A stretch of DNA of 64,000 nt from Crotophaga sulcirostris (Eukaryota; Chordata; Aves; Cuculiformes; Crotophagidae): positions 2,220,188-2,284,187 of the forward strand of contig VYZB01000120.1 of NCBI GenBank assembly GCA_013397455.1. Reading direction: 5' to 3'. The notes under the pieces are model-generated. The model was not told the DNA's origin. It did no database searches and saw only the letters and a list, made by a program, of their open reading frames with translations. Numbering within the stretch: position 1 is the first letter of the stretch; every line of letters begins with the position of its first letter. Below, one piece after another: positions 62,641 to 64,000 of the stretch. A program made the translations under genes and the position numbers.

Positions 62641-63223
62641 CACTCTGGAAACGAGATCTTCCAACATAGTATTTCATTTGCAACTAGAAAAAATGTATTA
62701 GAGCCAGTACTGAGCCATTTGTAGATTTCAACCTGTGAAAGAGTTGTGTGCGACAATTCATGACCAATAAATTCTATTACTGCGTTCACTATTTGGAGGA
62801 CTGAATATAACCAGAAACCTGTGCAGATGAAATCATGGGTTTGCACTGGCGCCGGTTTTTTTTTGGAAGATTGTCTTCAACAGTTGAGGCACATCTTCTC
62901 CGCTGGAAGTTAGGCAAGTGCTTCTTTCTGAGACCCGTTCACCTGTGCGCGACTCAGTGGACACCTGCGAGTTGGTGGTTGTGCTGTCCTCGGGCAGCTG
63001 CGGGGCAAATAGTGACCACTCACCCTAAGGACCTCCCCGGAGCCTGTGCCAACACGCGTGGCCATGGCTTGGAGCTCTTGCCCACGCAGTTTCTGTGGAA
63101 GAGCTGTACCCTTGGCTTTGCCGTTGCCGTGCATGCAAACCCAGGGCTGCAGCCCAGAGGACTCCGGCAGCAGCAGCAGCTGAAGCCAGACCCACAGGCT
63201 GGCCCATGGGCAGTGGACACGTG
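62641..63223. other. Mixed-composition sequence between CpG patches
   Basis: I see no recognisable gene. A 256-codon plus frame starting at 62835 runs through here but also through the CR1 fragment at 63224-63275, so it is not a credible gene. CAG-type repeats (GGCAGCAGCAGCAGCTG) lie at about 63167-63183. Confidence 0.5.
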
Positions 63224-63275
63224 CGGTTGGACACGACGATCTCAAAGGTCTTTTCCAACCAAGCGATTTCTATGG
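63224..63275 (+). mobile_element. Short CR1 LINE 3'-end fragment
   Basis: CGGTTGGACACGACGATCTC, AAAGGTCTTTTCCAACCAAG and CGATTTCTATGG match the last roughly 50 bp of avian CR1, including the start of the canonical tail. Heavy 5' truncation is usual. It sits inside the CpG-rich region. Confidence 0.8.
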
Positions 63276-63599
63276 AAGTGCGTGGCTGGGGGTTTCCATC
63301 TGCTGCAGGAACTTGGGGGCTTTCTCCACGTGCCCTCCTTGAGTGCGACACAAGGACCGTCGCGGTCCCCTCTACATCACGCCTTGCTCTCACACCGAGG
63401 GGTGCAAGGGGAGTTGGGTCTTGAGTGCGTGGAACAAAAAAAGGGGGGGGAGGGGAAGAACCTCCCTGGAGCTGAGCCCTCATTCCCTAAGGTTGGGGGG
63501 AGTTGGTGGGAGCGGGGTTGGGCTCCTCCGGGAACTGGGGATGCTGGTGGTGGTGCAAGGAGAGTCGCTGCTCCTTCTTCCCTCGCCCCGAGCTTCCAC

Positions 63600-63960
63600 C
63601 AGTAGATGTTACCGGTTCTCACTCCGGCTCCTGGTGGCGGCTGGGTTCGTATAAACCGGGCTCTCGCCTTTCCCCTGAACTGAGTTAGTCCGGGCTCTTG
63701 CCCGCTGGCACCCGGGATGCGAGGAGGAGTCGACGGCGCGGGCATCCGATCTGTGCGGAGAGAGCCAGGGCGTCAGTCCTCGCCCTCGCAGCAGTCAAAT
63801 AGAACGCAACAACGCCGCGTGCGAGCGAGCCGAACAGGAAATCGCTGCCCTCATCACCACGAGAAGGATTTTAACGCAGTTAAAAGTGAAAACTCTGGCT
63901 GCTCACCTCAGAGCGGGAAACTGCCGGCCGAGGGGTCGATAAGCTGACCTGCAGGGCAGA
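63600..63960. promoter_or_regulatory. CpG-rich patch 3, best promoter candidate in the window
   Basis: By hand count there are about 33 CpGs in 360 bp at roughly 58% G+C, about one observed per expected. A TATAAA word lies at 63650-63655 (GTATAAACCGG). If used on the plus strand, initiation would fall near 63680 (CTGAGTTAGTCC). The first ATG after that (63717) opens a 76-codon, Arg/Ser-rich frame ending at 63947 that I do not recognise; it could equally be 5' UTR. A minus-strand promoter or a bidirectional one is also possible. The gene served is probably outside the window. Confidence 0.45.
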
Positions 63961-63964
63961 GGTG

Positions 63965-63965
<1 letters not shown>

Positions 63966-63995
<30 letters not shown>

Positions 63996-64000
63996 TTTTT
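63966..64000 (+). repeat. T homopolymer at window edge
   Basis: Six T (63966-63971), one C, then 28 T run to the last base of the window. The true length is unknown because the window ends inside it. Confidence 0.95.

Noticed and set aside
63025..63483. 152-codon minus-strand open frame
   Set aside because: It overlaps the same CR1 fragment in antisense and is a composition artefact of the CpG-rich region.
62835..63605. 256-codon plus-strand open frame, the longest in the window
   Set aside because: It runs through a CR1 3' end (63224-63275) and GC-rich DNA with open frames on the opposite strand too. It shows no domain or plausible protein composition. GC richness explains the lack of stops.

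Overview
The window looks like avian nuclear DNA that is almost entirely non-coding: AT-rich, with no complete cellular gene that I can recognise on either strand. The bird assignment rests on its repeats. They are mostly CR1 LINE 3' ends, both typical avian ones (a copy with an imperfect form of the canonical 8-bp tail, and a group with a variant tail) and older turtle-like CR1/L3 fossils. There are no Alu, B1 or L1 elements. No rRNA, tRNA, CRISPR or bacterial-type feature is present.

Layout. At 1-13 kb lies unique AT-rich sequence with one well-delimited 205-bp hAT-type MITE (1229-1433) that has terminal inverted repeats and an 8-bp target duplication. At 13.36-13.57 kb there is an isolated CpG-rich patch. 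At 16-20.5 kb there are several MIR-like SINE fragments and a CR1 copy (19385-19780, minus) whose last 101 ORF2 codons are still open. At 25-32 kb there are two ancient CR1/L3 fossils and one typical avian CR1. At 34.23-34.72 kb lies a broken reverse transcriptase relic of Ty3/gypsy type, the most unusual object here. At 40.1-41.4 kb there is a composite of three CR1 pieces in mixed orientation, including an endonuclease-domain fragment. At 46-54 kb there are two more CR1 copies that share a variant tail repeat (ATACTGTG), plus homopolymer and pyrimidine tracts. At 58 kb there is one more CR1/L3 fossil.

The right-hand end (about 61.2-64.0 kb) changes character. It is CpG-rich, with three patches near the CpG density expected from base composition, a short tandem duplication, a small CR1 fragment and a TATA-like motif at 63650. 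This is the best candidate for a promoter or 5' gene end. The gene would most simply lie to the right of the window, or on the minus strand with exons I could not recognise. The window stops inside a T homopolymer.

Nothing here works together as an operon or pathway. The parts that carry information are transposon fossils and candidate regulatory DNA. Family assignments were made by reading the sequence against remembered family features and were not checked by database search.
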